Shown in pieces: positions 52,517 to 61,897 of a stretch of DNA of 64,000 nucleotides. The stretch lies in the NCBI RefSeq assembly GCF_021083305.1, contig NZ_JAJFAY010000006.1, positions 124,001 through 188,000 on the forward strand. The letters run 5' to 3'. The notes beneath the pieces are model-generated. The model was not told the DNA's origin, did no database searches, and was given only the letters and a program-made list of their open reading frames with translations. Position 1 is the first letter of the stretch. Every line of letters begins with the position of its first letter. The translations under genes and the position numbers were made by a program. Source of the DNA: Haladaptatus sp. DYF46. Its GTDB lineage: Archaea; Halobacteriota; Halobacteria; Halobacteriales; Haladaptataceae.

Positions 52517-53776
52517 TCACTGATCTGTAGTCGGGGCCTCTTTCGGAACGGTCGTTGTGGGCGTGAGCGATAACGTCGATAGGCCCGCAAGTGCGATGAG
52601 ACCGGCACCGAGATAGAACGACATCGACCAGCCGAGAAGCGAGACGAGCACGCTGGCTACGGTCCCACCGAACACACCACCCGGAACCTTTGCAGTGTAG
52701 ATGAGCGCGTAGTTCTCGGACGAACGCGCTTCACCATAGTAACTGCCGACGAGATTGGGAAAGATGGAGAACACCGGGCTTCGGAAGAAGGCTGCTCCTC
52801 CCGCCAAGAGCAAAAACAGTACCGGATGATGTTGATTTGCGGCGGCAATCGCACCGGCGAGTGACATGCTGCACAGGAGAAGCGAGACGCCCGCGGTTCG
52901 TTCACCACCGAACGTGTCCGATAGACTACTGATGATGAGGATGCCAGCACCATCGGCAAGTGCGACAACTGAAGCGACCGATGTCGCAACCGCGGCGGAG
53001 AGGCCCAACTCGGTCGTCAGCTGTACCGACTGTCCGATAAGCATCAGGCCGACACCGTTGACGACGACCAAGACACCGTAAAACAACCAAAATTGCCACG
53101 TCTTCGCTGCCGTTCGCCATCCAACGGCGGCCGACTCGTCCATCAGTTCACCCCGATCTGCCTCCTTCCGTGCTACGGAGCCAGTCCCCTCCCCCGTGGC
53201 AGATGTACGGTCGTCGGGGTCCCGGAGGATAAGCCCTGCAAGGATTCCGAGGACGCCCACGATTCCACCGAGCACGAGAAGCGTCGCTGTGAATCGCGTA
53301 TCGATATACTCGCGAAGTAGCGGAATGAGAAGGACGCTTATCCCACCGTACGCCATCGTGACGAGTCCCGTTGCGAGTCCTCGCCGCTCGTCGAACCACT
53401 TCACGGATGTATTCACCGCCACGGTGTACGCGATACCCGCACCCACACCACCAACGATATAGGAGAGATAAATAGAGAGGATGGACGATGCGATTGCCGT
53501 CCCTGCGTAGCCAGCGAACATCGAAATCCCCGAAGCGACCAACAGTTTTTGCGGACCGAATCGGTCGCGAATACGTCCTGCGGGCAACTGAACGAGGGTT
53601 TGTGCGACGATGTACAGGGTGAACACTGTACTCAAGGCGGTCTCGGACGCTGCTATCCGCGTACCTACCGCACCGCTCAGAGACGACCAGATGAATTGAT
53701 AGGTACCCGCAGCACCCATTACGGTCGCCGCAAGCCCGATAAGCAACCAGCGTGATGGTGATGCCGATTTCTCCAT
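52517..53776 (-). CDS. MFS transporter, oxalate/formate antiporter-like
   Basis: This 419-residue protein has twelve hydrophobic segments, the first at WLLIGLAATVMGAAGTYQF. The motif A-like loop GRIRDRFGPQK sits between helices 2 and 3, with a Lys/Glu/Asp-rich central loop (GEGTGSVARKEADRGEL). N-terminal GTYQFIWSS followed by LSTVFTLYIVAQT is typical of the OFA (oxalate/formate antiporter) family, which exchanges or imports carboxylates. It may supply acids used by the CoA-transferase cluster 6 kb away, but there is no direct linkage. Confidence 0.82.
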   Translation of the reverse strand: MEKSASPSRWLLIGLAATVMGAAGTYQFIWSSLSGAVGTRIAASETALSTVFTLYIVAQTLVQLPAGRIRDRFGPQKLLVASGISMFAGYAGTAIASSILSIYLSYIVGGVGAGIAYTVAVNTSVKWFDERRGLATGLVTMAYGGISVLLIPLLREYIDTRFTATLLVLGGIVGVLGILAGLILRDPDDRTSATGEGTGSVARKEADRGELMDESAAVGWRTAAKTWQFWLFYGVLVVVNGVGLMLIGQSVQLTTELGLSAAVATSVASVVALADGAGILIISSLSDTFGGERTAGVSLLLCSMSLAGAIAAANQHHPVLFLLLAGGAAFFRSPVFSIFPNLVGSYYGEARSSENYALIYTAKVPGGVFGGTVASVLVSLLGWSMSFYLGAGLIALAGLSTLSLTPTTTVPKEAPTTDQ

Positions 53777-54036
53777 CGTACGGAAGGGCCGATGCGACCA
53801 TAAAAATAAACATCGATCACACATCTCAGAAAATCCCGGGCTGGAAGAATCGGCAGGAAGAGAGGGACAGTACGGCCACCGTGTCCACGATTCGAGCGGA
53901 AGCGGTCGAATCCCGATCGCGGTAGAGTACGCTCACTTTCACTACGCTAGGCGTACGACTCTTCAAATTCGATGCGGGTCAGCACCGACCAAGTGAGTGC
54001 GTCGCCGTCTCCGTCGTCGATTTATACACCATCGCC

Positions 54037-54309
54037 TCATCCTCGGTCGTTTAAATCCCGCTCGATATGATCGAGGCGGTCTTCGAGGTCGTCGATCCGC
54101 TTTTGCTGTTCGAGGAGGATCGAGACGAGCGCGGGAATCTCCACGAGCCGAGGCGTCTGCAATCGGCTCGCTTCGGCGTGTGCCCGTGCGAACTCGAAGA
54201 GCCGGTCGAACACCTGCTGGTCGGCCCGATGGAGCCCTCGCCGATACTCCTCCCAACGGCTCTCCATCGCCCGGAGGAGGTCACGATACGTCGAATCAGT
54301 TCGACCCAC
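54037..54309 (-). CDS. small coiled-coil haloarchaeal protein
   Basis: This 90-residue protein is almost entirely helical: YRDLLRAMESRWEEYRRGLHR, then QQVFDRLFEFARAHAEASRLQ, a short linker, and a C-terminal heptad stretch ILLEQQKRIDDLEDRLDHIE. It is acidic, with no transmembrane segment. It lies 270 bp after the Cdc6-like gene on the same strand and could be its partner. No named family is recalled with certainty. The composition and codon pattern support a genuine gene. Confidence 0.65.
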   Translation of the reverse strand: MGRTDSTYRDLLRAMESRWEEYRRGLHRADQQVFDRLFEFARAHAEASRLQTPRLVEIPALVSILLEQQKRIDDLEDRLDHIERDLNDRG

Positions 54310-54579
54310 GGACGCTCACCTCCGTTCGAGCGCCGGTGTTCGCATCCGCGATAGCCGGGTGCCGTGACGTAAGCAACCCGTTCCGATTCGTGAGGGTGGT
54401 CCGTACCGAGCCATCTCCCGGCGGAGCGACCCGCGTTTTACGGTCATCATCGAAGGCTGTACTCCCGTTTCCAGGCGTGGGAAGCGGTGGTGCGTTCCGA
54501 GTCATCATCACGAATGGGATATCTCTCGGTGAAACCATAGGCAAGACAGGGTCGTTTCCGACGTTTCCGAAAGCGCGAA

Positions 54580-55581
54580 CTAGCGGAGTTGGTACGTTCG
54601 CGCTCGATTCTTTCCATCGGCCACGACGAGCCGATAGTGTTCCATCTTCGAGAGGTGGTTTCGGACCGTCCGATCCGTTTTCGGATTTTCGACGCGTTCC
54701 CGATACGCCTCGTAAAGTTCGCCCGGATTGAGCTCGCCCCGTTCGTCCAAAATATCGTAGAGGGCGCGCTGATGGGCGTTGAGTTGGCCGATCGTCTTCT
54801 GTCGGACCTCGCGCTGGCCGTCCGGGATCGCCTCCCGAACGATGTCGGTCGTAACGTGGTCCGAACCGCTCTGGTCCGCTCGACGTGCGGCGTTCCGGAG
54901 GATGCCGATTTCGACCCGTGCATCGCCCGCCGCCGCGTCCGCGATCAGTTCGAGTTCCCGGTTTCCGATTGCGCCTTCCGAAAGTCCCCACCGGGCGCGA
55001 GCGCGGAGGATCGAAACGAGTTCGTCGAGATGGTACTTCTCGAACGGAACCCGGACACACGTTCGAAGTCGGCTGGCCAACCGACCGTCGAGATGGGAAA
55101 ACAGTTCGTCCTCACGGTTCGTGATGAGTACCATCGAGACGGTCGGCATCCGATACAGGTCGTACAACACGCTCTTGTCCTCGAGCTGGTCGACTTCGTC
55201 GAGGATGACGACGAACTGTGGTCCGTCGTACTGTTGGAGACGGTCGAGGAGTTCGTCCTTCGGCGTCGACCGACGGTGGATGTCGACGGTTTGGCCGATG
55301 CCTTCGAGAATGCGATAGAGGACCTGAAATCGCGTGTAGTCCTGCCAGCAGTTGACGTACTGGCGGTCGATATCGAGGACGTTCTCGCGCAGTCGCTCGA
55401 TGGTGAACTTCGCGATGCACGTTTTCCCCGCGCCGGACGGTCCCAACAGGAGCGAGGTTTCGCCGTTCTGTCCGTCCATGATGGGTTTGAGCGTGTTCGA
55501 GAGCGTGTTCATCTCGGCGTTTCGATGCTCGACCTCTTCCGGGACGAACTGCGGTTGCAGGACGCGAGCATCGTGAATCAT
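54580..55581 (-). CDS. Cdc6/Orc1-family AAA+ ATPase (second, shorter)
   Basis: This 333-residue protein has Walker A LLGPSGAGKTC near residues 45-55, Walker B FVVILDEVDQL, an ITNRED sensor 1, an RLASRL arginine region, and a C-terminal winged helix (NAHQRALYDILDERGELNPGELYEAYRE). It is much shorter than the Orc1 at 23891-25285. No G-string repeats occur around it, so it may be a regulator or an inactive initiator copy rather than an origin-linked Orc1. It faces the NhaC gene's 3' end. Confidence 0.82.
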   Translation of the reverse strand: MIHDARVLQPQFVPEEVEHRNAEMNTLSNTLKPIMDGQNGETSLLLGPSGAGKTCIAKFTIERLRENVLDIDRQYVNCWQDYTRFQVLYRILEGIGQTVDIHRRSTPKDELLDRLQQYDGPQFVVILDEVDQLEDKSVLYDLYRMPTVSMVLITNREDELFSHLDGRLASRLRTCVRVPFEKYHLDELVSILRARARWGLSEGAIGNRELELIADAAAGDARVEIGILRNAARRADQSGSDHVTTDIVREAIPDGQREVRQKTIGQLNAHQRALYDILDERGELNPGELYEAYRERVENPKTDRTVRNHLSKMEHYRLVVADGKNRARTYQLR

Positions 55582-55662
55582 GTGCTGTTCGTATGTATCT
55601 CCGCCGCCATAATAAACTGAAGTGGGCGAGTTCCGATTCTTCCGAAAGCACCGTTCGTGGGG

Positions 55663-57267
55663 TCAGTCGTCGCTCATCAAGTTTTGATTCGGCGTCCCGC
55701 CCGATGCCGGTTTCGCCGAGAGGTTCTTGCGCCGAGCGTCCACGTTCGAGAACACGTACACCAGCACTACCAGCGTCACGAGGCCGACGGGAAGCAGGAC
55801 GAGCGGGCCGAGGCTCGTGACCCCGTACAACAGATACAGGAAGGCCGTCGCGAGGAGGACGGTGAACGCGTAGTACATCTGCGTCCGGACGTGGTCGATG
55901 TGGTCCGACCCGGCGAACGTCGACGCGAGGACGGTCGTATCGGAGATGGGCGAACAGTTGTCCCCGAAGATAGCGCCGCTGAACATGGAACCGACCACGA
56001 CGGCGACGAACTGCGGCGCACTGCCCCCGATTTCCCACGCTAACGGGATGACGATGGGCGTCATTATCGACATCGTTCCCCACGACGTGCCGATGGAGAG
56101 GGAGATGACGGCGGACGTGATGAAGATGACGACGGGGAGTATCGTCGGCGAGACGACGCCCGACACGTACTGCGTGACGAAGTCACCGGTGCCGAGCGCG
56201 TCCGCGACCGAACCGATCGACCACGCCAGCACGAGGATGCTGACCGCCGGGAGCATCGTCCCGAACCCGTCGAGGATGGTCTCCATCGTCTCGTCGAGCG
56301 TCATGACTCCCCCCACGACCGCCAGCGTAACGGCCGTCGCGACCATGGAGAACGACCCCCAGACGAGCGCCGTCGCGATGTTGGTGTTGTTCACCATCTC
56401 TATCGTCGTCCGACCGGGCGCGTATCCCATCATCACCGCACCGCCGACGACGACGGCGACGAGGGCGAAGACGGGGAGGACGAACGTCCGAAGGGGCGCG
56501 TTGTCGTCCGCCGGTTCGCCCAAGTCCTCCTTGATGTTTTGGAGCGGGTTCGCGTCGTCACGGATGACGTTTCCGGTCCGTTGTGCGCGGTTTTCGGCGT
56601 CGAGCATTTCGCCGAAATCCCGCCCGCTGATGACGATGATGCCGACCATCGCCAGCGCCAGTATCGAGTACATGTTGTACGGCACGCTCTGAAGAAACGT
56701 CGCCGTCGCGGAAGGCGTCTGTTCGGCGATTCCGAGTTTCTTGTACTGGTCCGCTATCAACCCGATTTCGAACGCGACCCAACTGGAGATGCCGATGGTC
56801 GCCATCGGCGCGGCCGTGGAGTCGAGGATGTACGCCAACTTCTCGCGGGACATGCGCTTCTCGTCGGCGATGTTCTTCAGCGAACTGCCGACGATGGCGT
56901 TGTTGGCGTAGTCGTCGAAGTTCCAGATGAGGCCGAGCAACCATCCCGCGACGCCGACCTTTCGGTGGGAGTCGATTCGCCGGGTGGCAAAACGCGTGAT
57001 CGCCAATGCGCCGCCCAACCGCCAGATGAGCGCGATTCCGGCCCCCAACAGGAGCGTGAAGACGAGGATTTTCGCGTTGAACGTGCTCTCTCCGATGGAG
57101 GAGATTATCCAATCGAACGTCTGTGCGATGCCGATGCTCCCGCCGTAGATGATGCCGCCCGTCCAGACGCCGATGAACAGCGACAACATCGCTCGTCGCG
57201 TGATGACGGCGAGTATGATGGCTAACAGCGGTGGTACCAGCGATAGAATCCCGAAGTGAGGGGCCAT
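55663..57267 (-). CDS. NhaC-family Na+/H+ antiporter
   Basis: This 534-residue membrane protein has about 11-12 helices. It shows IWNFDDYANNAIVGSS, SIGTSWGTMSIMTPIV and GAIFGDNCSPISDTTVLAS, conserved motifs of NhaC-type antiporters and related amino-acid/proton exchangers. It moves sodium out against protons, relevant to a high-salt cytoplasm. The start at 57267 (MAPHFGIL) is preferred to an upstream GTG at 57282. It is a single gene. Confidence 0.85.
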   Translation of the reverse strand: MAPHFGILSLVPPLLAIILAVITRRAMLSLFIGVWTGGIIYGGSIGIAQTFDWIISSIGESTFNAKILVFTLLLGAGIALIWRLGGALAITRFATRRIDSHRKVGVAGWLLGLIWNFDDYANNAIVGSSLKNIADEKRMSREKLAYILDSTAAPMATIGISSWVAFEIGLIADQYKKLGIAEQTPSATATFLQSVPYNMYSILALAMVGIIVISGRDFGEMLDAENRAQRTGNVIRDDANPLQNIKEDLGEPADDNAPLRTFVLPVFALVAVVVGGAVMMGYAPGRTTIEMVNNTNIATALVWGSFSMVATAVTLAVVGGVMTLDETMETILDGFGTMLPAVSILVLAWSIGSVADALGTGDFVTQYVSGVVSPTILPVVIFITSAVISLSIGTSWGTMSIMTPIVIPLAWEIGGSAPQFVAVVVGSMFSGAIFGDNCSPISDTTVLASTFAGSDHIDHVRTQMYYAFTVLLATAFLYLLYGVTSLGPLVLLPVGLVTLVVLVYVFSNVDARRKNLSAKPASGGTPNQNLMSDD

Positions 57268-57426
57268 GCCATGCACATACACAACACGCCCTAATAGTAG
57301 TTCTTACCATATTTAATTAATAAATTTTCACAAAATTGTATGGAAAATGATTGGCCGTGACGGGACGATTCCGAAACGAGTCGGCGATCACTTGGTTATA
57401 TGATCCGGGGATACGAACGTCGATGC

Positions 57427-57744
57427 ATGACTGTCACGGCGATGCTCTCCGTCGCGCCGCTCGACGACGCGACCGTGGACTTCGACGCGGAAATCGCGAA
57501 GGCCGTCGACGCGCTGGACGACTTCGACGTTCGGTACGAGACGCATCCGATGGAAACGACGATTCAGGCCGACGAACTCTCGGAAGTGTTCGCCGCCGCA
57601 GAGGCGGCCACGGAGGCCGTCGATGCGTCACGGACGCTGACGACGTTGAAAATAGACCACTTCCGCGAAGAAACGCTCGACGTGGACGAAAAGGTGGAAC
57701 GCGTCGAACGGCACCTCCGACGCCCGGCACGAAGCGACCGTTGA
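57427..57744 (+). CDS. thiamine-binding (MTH1187/DUF77-type) protein
   Basis: This 105-residue ferredoxin-like protein matches the MTH1187/YqgV family: MTVTAMLSVAPL at the start, ETHPMETTIQAD in the middle, and FAAAEAATEAVDASRTLTTLKIDHF. Family members bind thiamine or hydroxymethylpyrimidine and form tetramers. The start at 57427 is chosen over 57400 (MIRGYERRC), which adds a basic stretch. It is not in an operon with thiamine genes. Confidence 0.78.
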   Translation: MTVTAMLSVAPLDDATVDFDAEIAKAVDALDDFDVRYETHPMETTIQADELSEVFAAAEAATEAVDASRTLTTLKIDHFREETLDVDEKVERVERHLRRPARSDR

Positions 57745-57822
57745 GCGGTTCGAAACTACCGGCGTTTCGACCGCCGAGCTATCCCCCGATTTCGGGATAT
57801 TCGGCGACGGGAACTCGGTCTT

Positions 57823-58017
57823 TCACCGAACTTTGAGCGCGTACCGGCCCGGTTCGGCGATACCGAGGCTGCGGCCCAGTTCGCTCCGGTTCGGGTGCGC
57901 GATTCGTACGTATCCCGCCCAATCGTCGGTGAAACGCGCGGCGTTACACACCGGACAGCGCCGAGCAGACTTCTCGACGAGGGCGCTACAGTTCCGACAC
58001 GCGAGAACTTTCGTCAT
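57823..58017 (-). CDS. spt4: Spt4/RpoE''-like zinc protein
   Basis: This 64-residue protein has four zinc-binding cysteines (Cys7, Cys10, Cys21, Cys24: ACRNC and CPVCNA). It continues with DDWAGYVRIAHPNRSELG and GIAEPGRYALKVR, the conserved body and C-terminal motif of archaeal Spt4, the Spt5 partner that aids RNA polymerase processivity. Its start overlaps the tfb stop by 1 nt (ATGA junction), so the two are translationally coupled. If a core chromosomal spt4 exists, this would be an extra, replicon-borne copy; that cannot be checked here. Confidence 0.8.
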   Translation of the reverse strand: MTKVLACRNCSALVEKSARRCPVCNAARFTDDWAGYVRIAHPNRSELGRSLGIAEPGRYALKVR

Positions 58018-59078
58018 CAGTCTGCTGTAACGGACGCCGCGTTTTGATCGGCGACTTCGAGGAGTTCCTGATAGCGATTTCGGATGGTCACGTTACTGAC
58101 TCCCGTCGCTTCCGAAACCTCGTCTTGGGTCAACTTTTCGGTCGTGACGATTCCGGCGGCGTAGAGCGCCGCTCCGGCGAGTCCGACGGGGCTTTTCCCG
58201 TTGTGGACTCCTTCCGACTTCGCCTTTCGGAGAAGGTCGTGTGCGCGCGCTTCGAGTTCGTCGCTGACCTCGAGGTCCGACGCGTATTTGGCGACGTAAT
58301 CTTCGGGGTCCGGCGGCCGGATTTCGAGGCCGAGTTCCTTCCCGATGTATCGGTAGGCCCGCTTGAACTCCATCTCGTCGACGCGGCTTACGTTGACGAC
58401 CTCGCCGATAGAACGCGGAACCGCGGCCTGTCGCAGTGCCGCGTAGACGGCGGCGGTCGCGATTCCCTCTATCGACCGTCCCGGCAGGAGGTCCTCGTCG
58501 AGCGCCCGACGATAGATGACGCTCGCGGTCTCGCGAACGCTTTTCGGCACCCCGAGCGCCGACCCCATTCGCTCTATTTCGCCGAGTGCCTGCTTGAGGT
58601 TCCGCTCCTTGTGGTTCCGCGTTCGGAAGCGTTCGTCCCACGTGCGGAGCCGTTGCATCTTCTGGCGCTGGCGGGACGACAGGGCTCTCCCGTGGACGTC
58701 GCGGTTCTGCCACCCGATTTTGCTCGACAACCCCTTGTCGTGCAATAGCTCGGTCGTCGGCGCACCGATGCGCGATTTCTCGTCGCGCTCTTGGCTATCG
58801 AAGGCTCGCCAGTCCGGGCCGCGGTCGATTTCGTTTTCGTCGACCACGAGACCGCATTCCCGACAGACCGTTTCGCCGTGTTCGGCGTCCCGCGTGAGCG
58901 TTCCGCCGCACTCCGGACAGACGTACCGTTCCTCGGCCGGTGTTCGCGATTGCTCCTCGCGTTCGATATTCGTGTTCGTGTGCGATTCCGCTGCGTACTG
59001 TCTGATTGCTTCGGTATCCTGGAAAGCGTCATCGGTAGTCGGGTGGATGGCCCGGGCTACCGCTCGCTGCACTCTCAT
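58017..59078 (-). CDS. tfb: transcription initiation factor TFB
   Basis: This 353-residue protein has an N-terminal extension of about 50 residues, a zinc ribbon (Cys54, Cys57, Cys72, Cys75: CPECG and CRECG), a B-finger/linker (KSRIGAPTTELLHDKGLSSKIGW) and two cyclin-like repeats (ALGVPKSVRETASVIYRR and SPVGLAGAALYAAG). It recruits RNA polymerase to TBP-bound promoters. Haloarchaea use multiple TFBs for promoter selection, so this copy may direct a gene subset. It is co-translated with the downstream spt4-like gene. Confidence 0.9.
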   Translation of the reverse strand: MRVQRAVARAIHPTTDDAFQDTEAIRQYAAESHTNTNIEREEQSRTPAEERYVCPECGGTLTRDAEHGETVCRECGLVVDENEIDRGPDWRAFDSQERDEKSRIGAPTTELLHDKGLSSKIGWQNRDVHGRALSSRQRQKMQRLRTWDERFRTRNHKERNLKQALGEIERMGSALGVPKSVRETASVIYRRALDEDLLPGRSIEGIATAAVYAALRQAAVPRSIGEVVNVSRVDEMEFKRAYRYIGKELGLEIRPPDPEDYVAKYASDLEVSDELEARAHDLLRKAKSEGVHNGKSPVGLAGAALYAAGIVTTEKLTQDEVSEATGVSNVTIRNRYQELLEVADQNAASVTAD

Positions 59079-59234
59079 CTAGGTGGCCAATGCGGATGAG
59101 TATTCGGTTGGCATGAACCGAATACGGTCGATCGAACGACAGGTCCCGAGTGAACTCGCGGTCGATACGTGCTGCTTCCGCGGTTCGTGTTTCCTCGCCG
59201 AAATTCACTTCCTCATCATACGCCAAGGTACGCC

Positions 59235-59957
59235 ATGCGCGAATTCGTCTTCACGGTCAAATACGACCGGGGTATCGACCCGCTCACGGACCGGTTCATC
59301 GACCACCCGTCGATGCTGGCGAAATCCCTCTCCTGTTGCGTGACGGAGCGGAGCATGTGGCGGGTGGACCGAATCACGGGGCCGAGCGAGGCGCTGTCGG
59401 CGCTCGAATCGGTGTATCTCGATACGGACCACTGTAACGAGTGCGTCGGCGGGAGTGATTGCCGTTCCCGCCGTGACTACGAGATTTTGGAGACGAACTC
59501 CGGTACGCGGACGATATACGCGTATCGCACGGAGATGGAGGGGTGCCACTCGATTCCGTACTACGCCGTCCGACTGCTCGGCGACGGGTTGCTGTTTCAG
59601 ACGACCCGTCGTGAGAACGAGTACAGATGGCGTATCCTCATGCGCGAGGACGCTGCGGTCGGGGCGCTCTACGACAGAATTCAGCGGAACCTTCGGTCCG
59701 GGGTTCGAATCGAACTCGACCAACTCGGAACGACGACTCGGTGGCACGAACCGACGATCACCGTCGCGGACCTCCCGTCCGCCCAGCGGGAGGCGCTCAT
59801 CGCCGCGACCGAACACGGATATTACGAGATGCCCCGTAAAACGTCGGTCGCCGAGGTCGCGGACGACATCGGCGTTCCCCGCTCGACGCTCCAGTATCGG
59901 CTTCAGCGCGCCGAAAGTTGGCTCGTGACGCGATTTTCGGACGTTCTATCGTTCTGA
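59235..59957 (+). CDS. bacterio-opsin activator-type HTH regulator
   Basis: This 240-residue protein has an N-terminal domain with a cysteine cluster (CC in SLSCCVTE, then CNECVGGSDC at about residues 68-77) and a C-terminal HTH_10: LPSAQREALIAATEHGYYEMPR plus VAEVADDIGVPRSTLQYRLQRAE. The cysteines could bind metal or sense redox, a feature not seen in the two other HTH_10 regulators of this window. It is divergent from tfb and may respond to or control it. The start at 59235 (MREFVFTVKYD) is typical. Confidence 0.82.
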   Translation: MREFVFTVKYDRGIDPLTDRFIDHPSMLAKSLSCCVTERSMWRVDRITGPSEALSALESVYLDTDHCNECVGGSDCRSRRDYEILETNSGTRTIYAYRTEMEGCHSIPYYAVRLLGDGLLFQTTRRENEYRWRILMREDAAVGALYDRIQRNLRSGVRIELDQLGTTTRWHEPTITVADLPSAQREALIAATEHGYYEMPRKTSVAEVADDIGVPRSTLQYRLQRAESWLVTRFSDVLSF

Positions 59958-60008
59958 TCGGATCACCGCCTCCCGGGAGACCGAGCATCCGAGCGCCGCG
60001 AACCGACG

Positions 60009-60950
60009 TTATAGCTCCGGGAGTCGCGCCTCTATCGCTTCCCGCTCCGACTCGAACCACGGCGGTAACTGCAGGTTCGTTCCGAGTTCTTCGACCGGTT
60101 CGTCCTTCGTGAATCCGGGCGGGTCGGTGGCGATTTCGAACAGGATCCCGGCGGGGATTCGGTAGTAGATCGACCGGAAATACTGGCGGTCGATGACCGG
60201 CGTCACGTTGAGTCCGCGTGCGACGAGGTCCTCCCGCCACTCCAACTGCTGGCCGTCGTCGGCCGTTCGAAACGCGATGTGATGTACCGTTCCCGCTCCG
60301 ACGCGTCCCGGTTGCAGGTCCGGCACGCATCGTAAATCGATTACCATTCCCAGATTTCCCCCCGTTGCTCGGTACCGAAATCGCTGTCCGTCTTCCTCAC
60401 CGACGAACTCGTATCCCATCGTTTCTTCGAGCAACGAGGCCGTCCGCTCGTATCCTTCCACGGCGAGCGTCACGCCATAGAATCCGCGAATGGCGTACTC
60501 CGACGGAACGGGACCGTCCCGCCACGGGTCGACGTCGGCGGCCTCCCGGTGCCCCACGAGTTCCAACCGGAGACCGTCGGGGTCGGAGAACTCGATCACT
60601 CGTTCGCCGAATCGATCGGTCGGACCCGAGTACTCGACGTCGTTGGCGGCCAGTCGCTCGGTCCAAAAGTCGAACGAATCGGGAGGGACGAGGAAGGCGG
60701 TCGCATCCGCCGTCCCGACGCCCCGTCGTCCCGGCGCGGCATCGGGCCACGGAAAGAAGGTCATGATCGTGCCCGGATGACCGACTTCGTCGCCGTAGTA
60801 GAGGTGATAGGTATACCTGTCGTCGAAGTTGACGGTTCGCTTCACGAACCGCAACCCGAGAACGTTGGTGTAAAAGCGGAAGTTCCGCCGCGGGTCGGTC
60901 GCGATCGCCGTTACGTGATGGATTCCCGGGATGTGTTTTTCGTGACTCAT
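60009..60950 (-). CDS. VOC-family ring-cleaving dioxygenase-like protein
   Basis: This 313-residue protein is made of two vicinal-oxygen-chelate modules. IPGIHHVTAIATDP at the start and VHHIAFRTADD in the second half each supply a metal histidine, and the C-terminal FEIATDPPGF provides the glutamate. It resembles the MhqO-type extradiol dioxygenase or glyoxalase group that detoxifies quinones. It would act in the cytoplasm with an Fe or Mn centre. It is a single gene next to the tfb-linked regulator. Confidence 0.8.
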   Translation of the reverse strand: MSHEKHIPGIHHVTAIATDPRRNFRFYTNVLGLRFVKRTVNFDDRYTYHLYYGDEVGHPGTIMTFFPWPDAAPGRRGVGTADATAFLVPPDSFDFWTERLAANDVEYSGPTDRFGERVIEFSDPDGLRLELVGHREAADVDPWRDGPVPSEYAIRGFYGVTLAVEGYERTASLLEETMGYEFVGEEDGQRFRYRATGGNLGMVIDLRCVPDLQPGRVGAGTVHHIAFRTADDGQQLEWREDLVARGLNVTPVIDRQYFRSIYYRIPAGILFEIATDPPGFTKDEPVEELGTNLQLPPWFESEREAIEARLPEL

Positions 60951-61119
60951 GCGTCTTTGTCTCCTCGTTAGTTCGGTGGACGATGCGCTACCGAGTCTCG
61001 ATGGACGCCTCGGTATCGTGACCGCCTCGAACGACGAGCTAACCGGCCCCCGCTCGGATGTACGACGCCTACCGTGTTACCTCTTACCAATGGGGTGCCA
61101 TCGTGACGTGTCGATGCCA

Positions 61120-61722
61120 TCACCACGAACTGTATCGCTCCTCTTCCCACGGGTTCGCGACCGTCGAATAGCCCCGCTGCTCCCAATACCCGCGTTTCGG
61201 TTCGGTCAGAAATTCGACGCCCGTGACCCACTTCGCACCTTTGTACGCGTATTTGTGCGGCGTGACGACGCGCAACGGTCCGCCGTGTTCGGACGGTAGC
61301 GGTTGTCCGTCCAGTTCGAACGTGAACAGCACTTCCTCTCGCAGACACTCTTCCAGCGGTAGGTCCGTCGAATAGCCGTCCAGCGAGCGAAACAGGACGT
61401 GAACCGCGTCGTCGCGAACACCTGCACGCTCGGCCAGTGCGGGAAACGGGACGCCAGCGAACTCGTTGTCGAATCGACTCCACCCCGTCACGCAGTGGAA
61501 ATCCTGACGCTGCGTTTCCCGTGGCAGGTCGGTGAACGCCGACCAGGAAAGGGAGAGGTCGGTATCGACCGCGCCGGTGACGGTGAACTCCCACGTTTCC
61601 ATGTCCCACTCCGGAACCCCGCTCTTCGAAAGGACGGGGAACTGCTCGGTGCGTCGCTGTCCCGGAGGAAGTCGGTCGCCGTCGAACTCCTCGTGAATCG
61701 AGGTCGTGTCAATGACGTCCAT
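61120..61722 (-). CDS. sulfite oxidase/MsrP-type molybdopterin oxidoreductase
   Basis: This 200-residue protein is a minimal molybdopterin-binding domain of the sulfite oxidase family: the molybdenum-ligand cysteine in DFHCVTGWS, RSLDGYSTDLPLEE, and GGPLRVVTPHKYAYKGAKWV. No signal peptide is present, so a cytoplasmic reductase is likely rather than the exported MsrP. The substrate may be a sulfoxide or N-oxide. It is isolated. It shares a need for molybdopterin with the CoxL-like protein at 26873. Confidence 0.82.
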   Translation of the reverse strand: MDVIDTTSIHEEFDGDRLPPGQRRTEQFPVLSKSGVPEWDMETWEFTVTGAVDTDLSLSWSAFTDLPRETQRQDFHCVTGWSRFDNEFAGVPFPALAERAGVRDDAVHVLFRSLDGYSTDLPLEECLREEVLFTFELDGQPLPSEHGGPLRVVTPHKYAYKGAKWVTGVEFLTEPKRGYWEQRGYSTVANPWEEERYSSW

Positions 61723-61897
61723 AGGCCGCCGCTCTACGGGGATATGGATAGCGTTGACGGCGCTCGTCGCGGATAGCGGACACTTGAACCGCCAATCCGG
61801 GGCCGAAATCGACGTTACACGCCGTTCAATTTCCGTTTCGGGATGAACGGTGTGCCGGATTTATTCGTCCCGTGCGCGGCCCGTAGAGGGAGAACAC

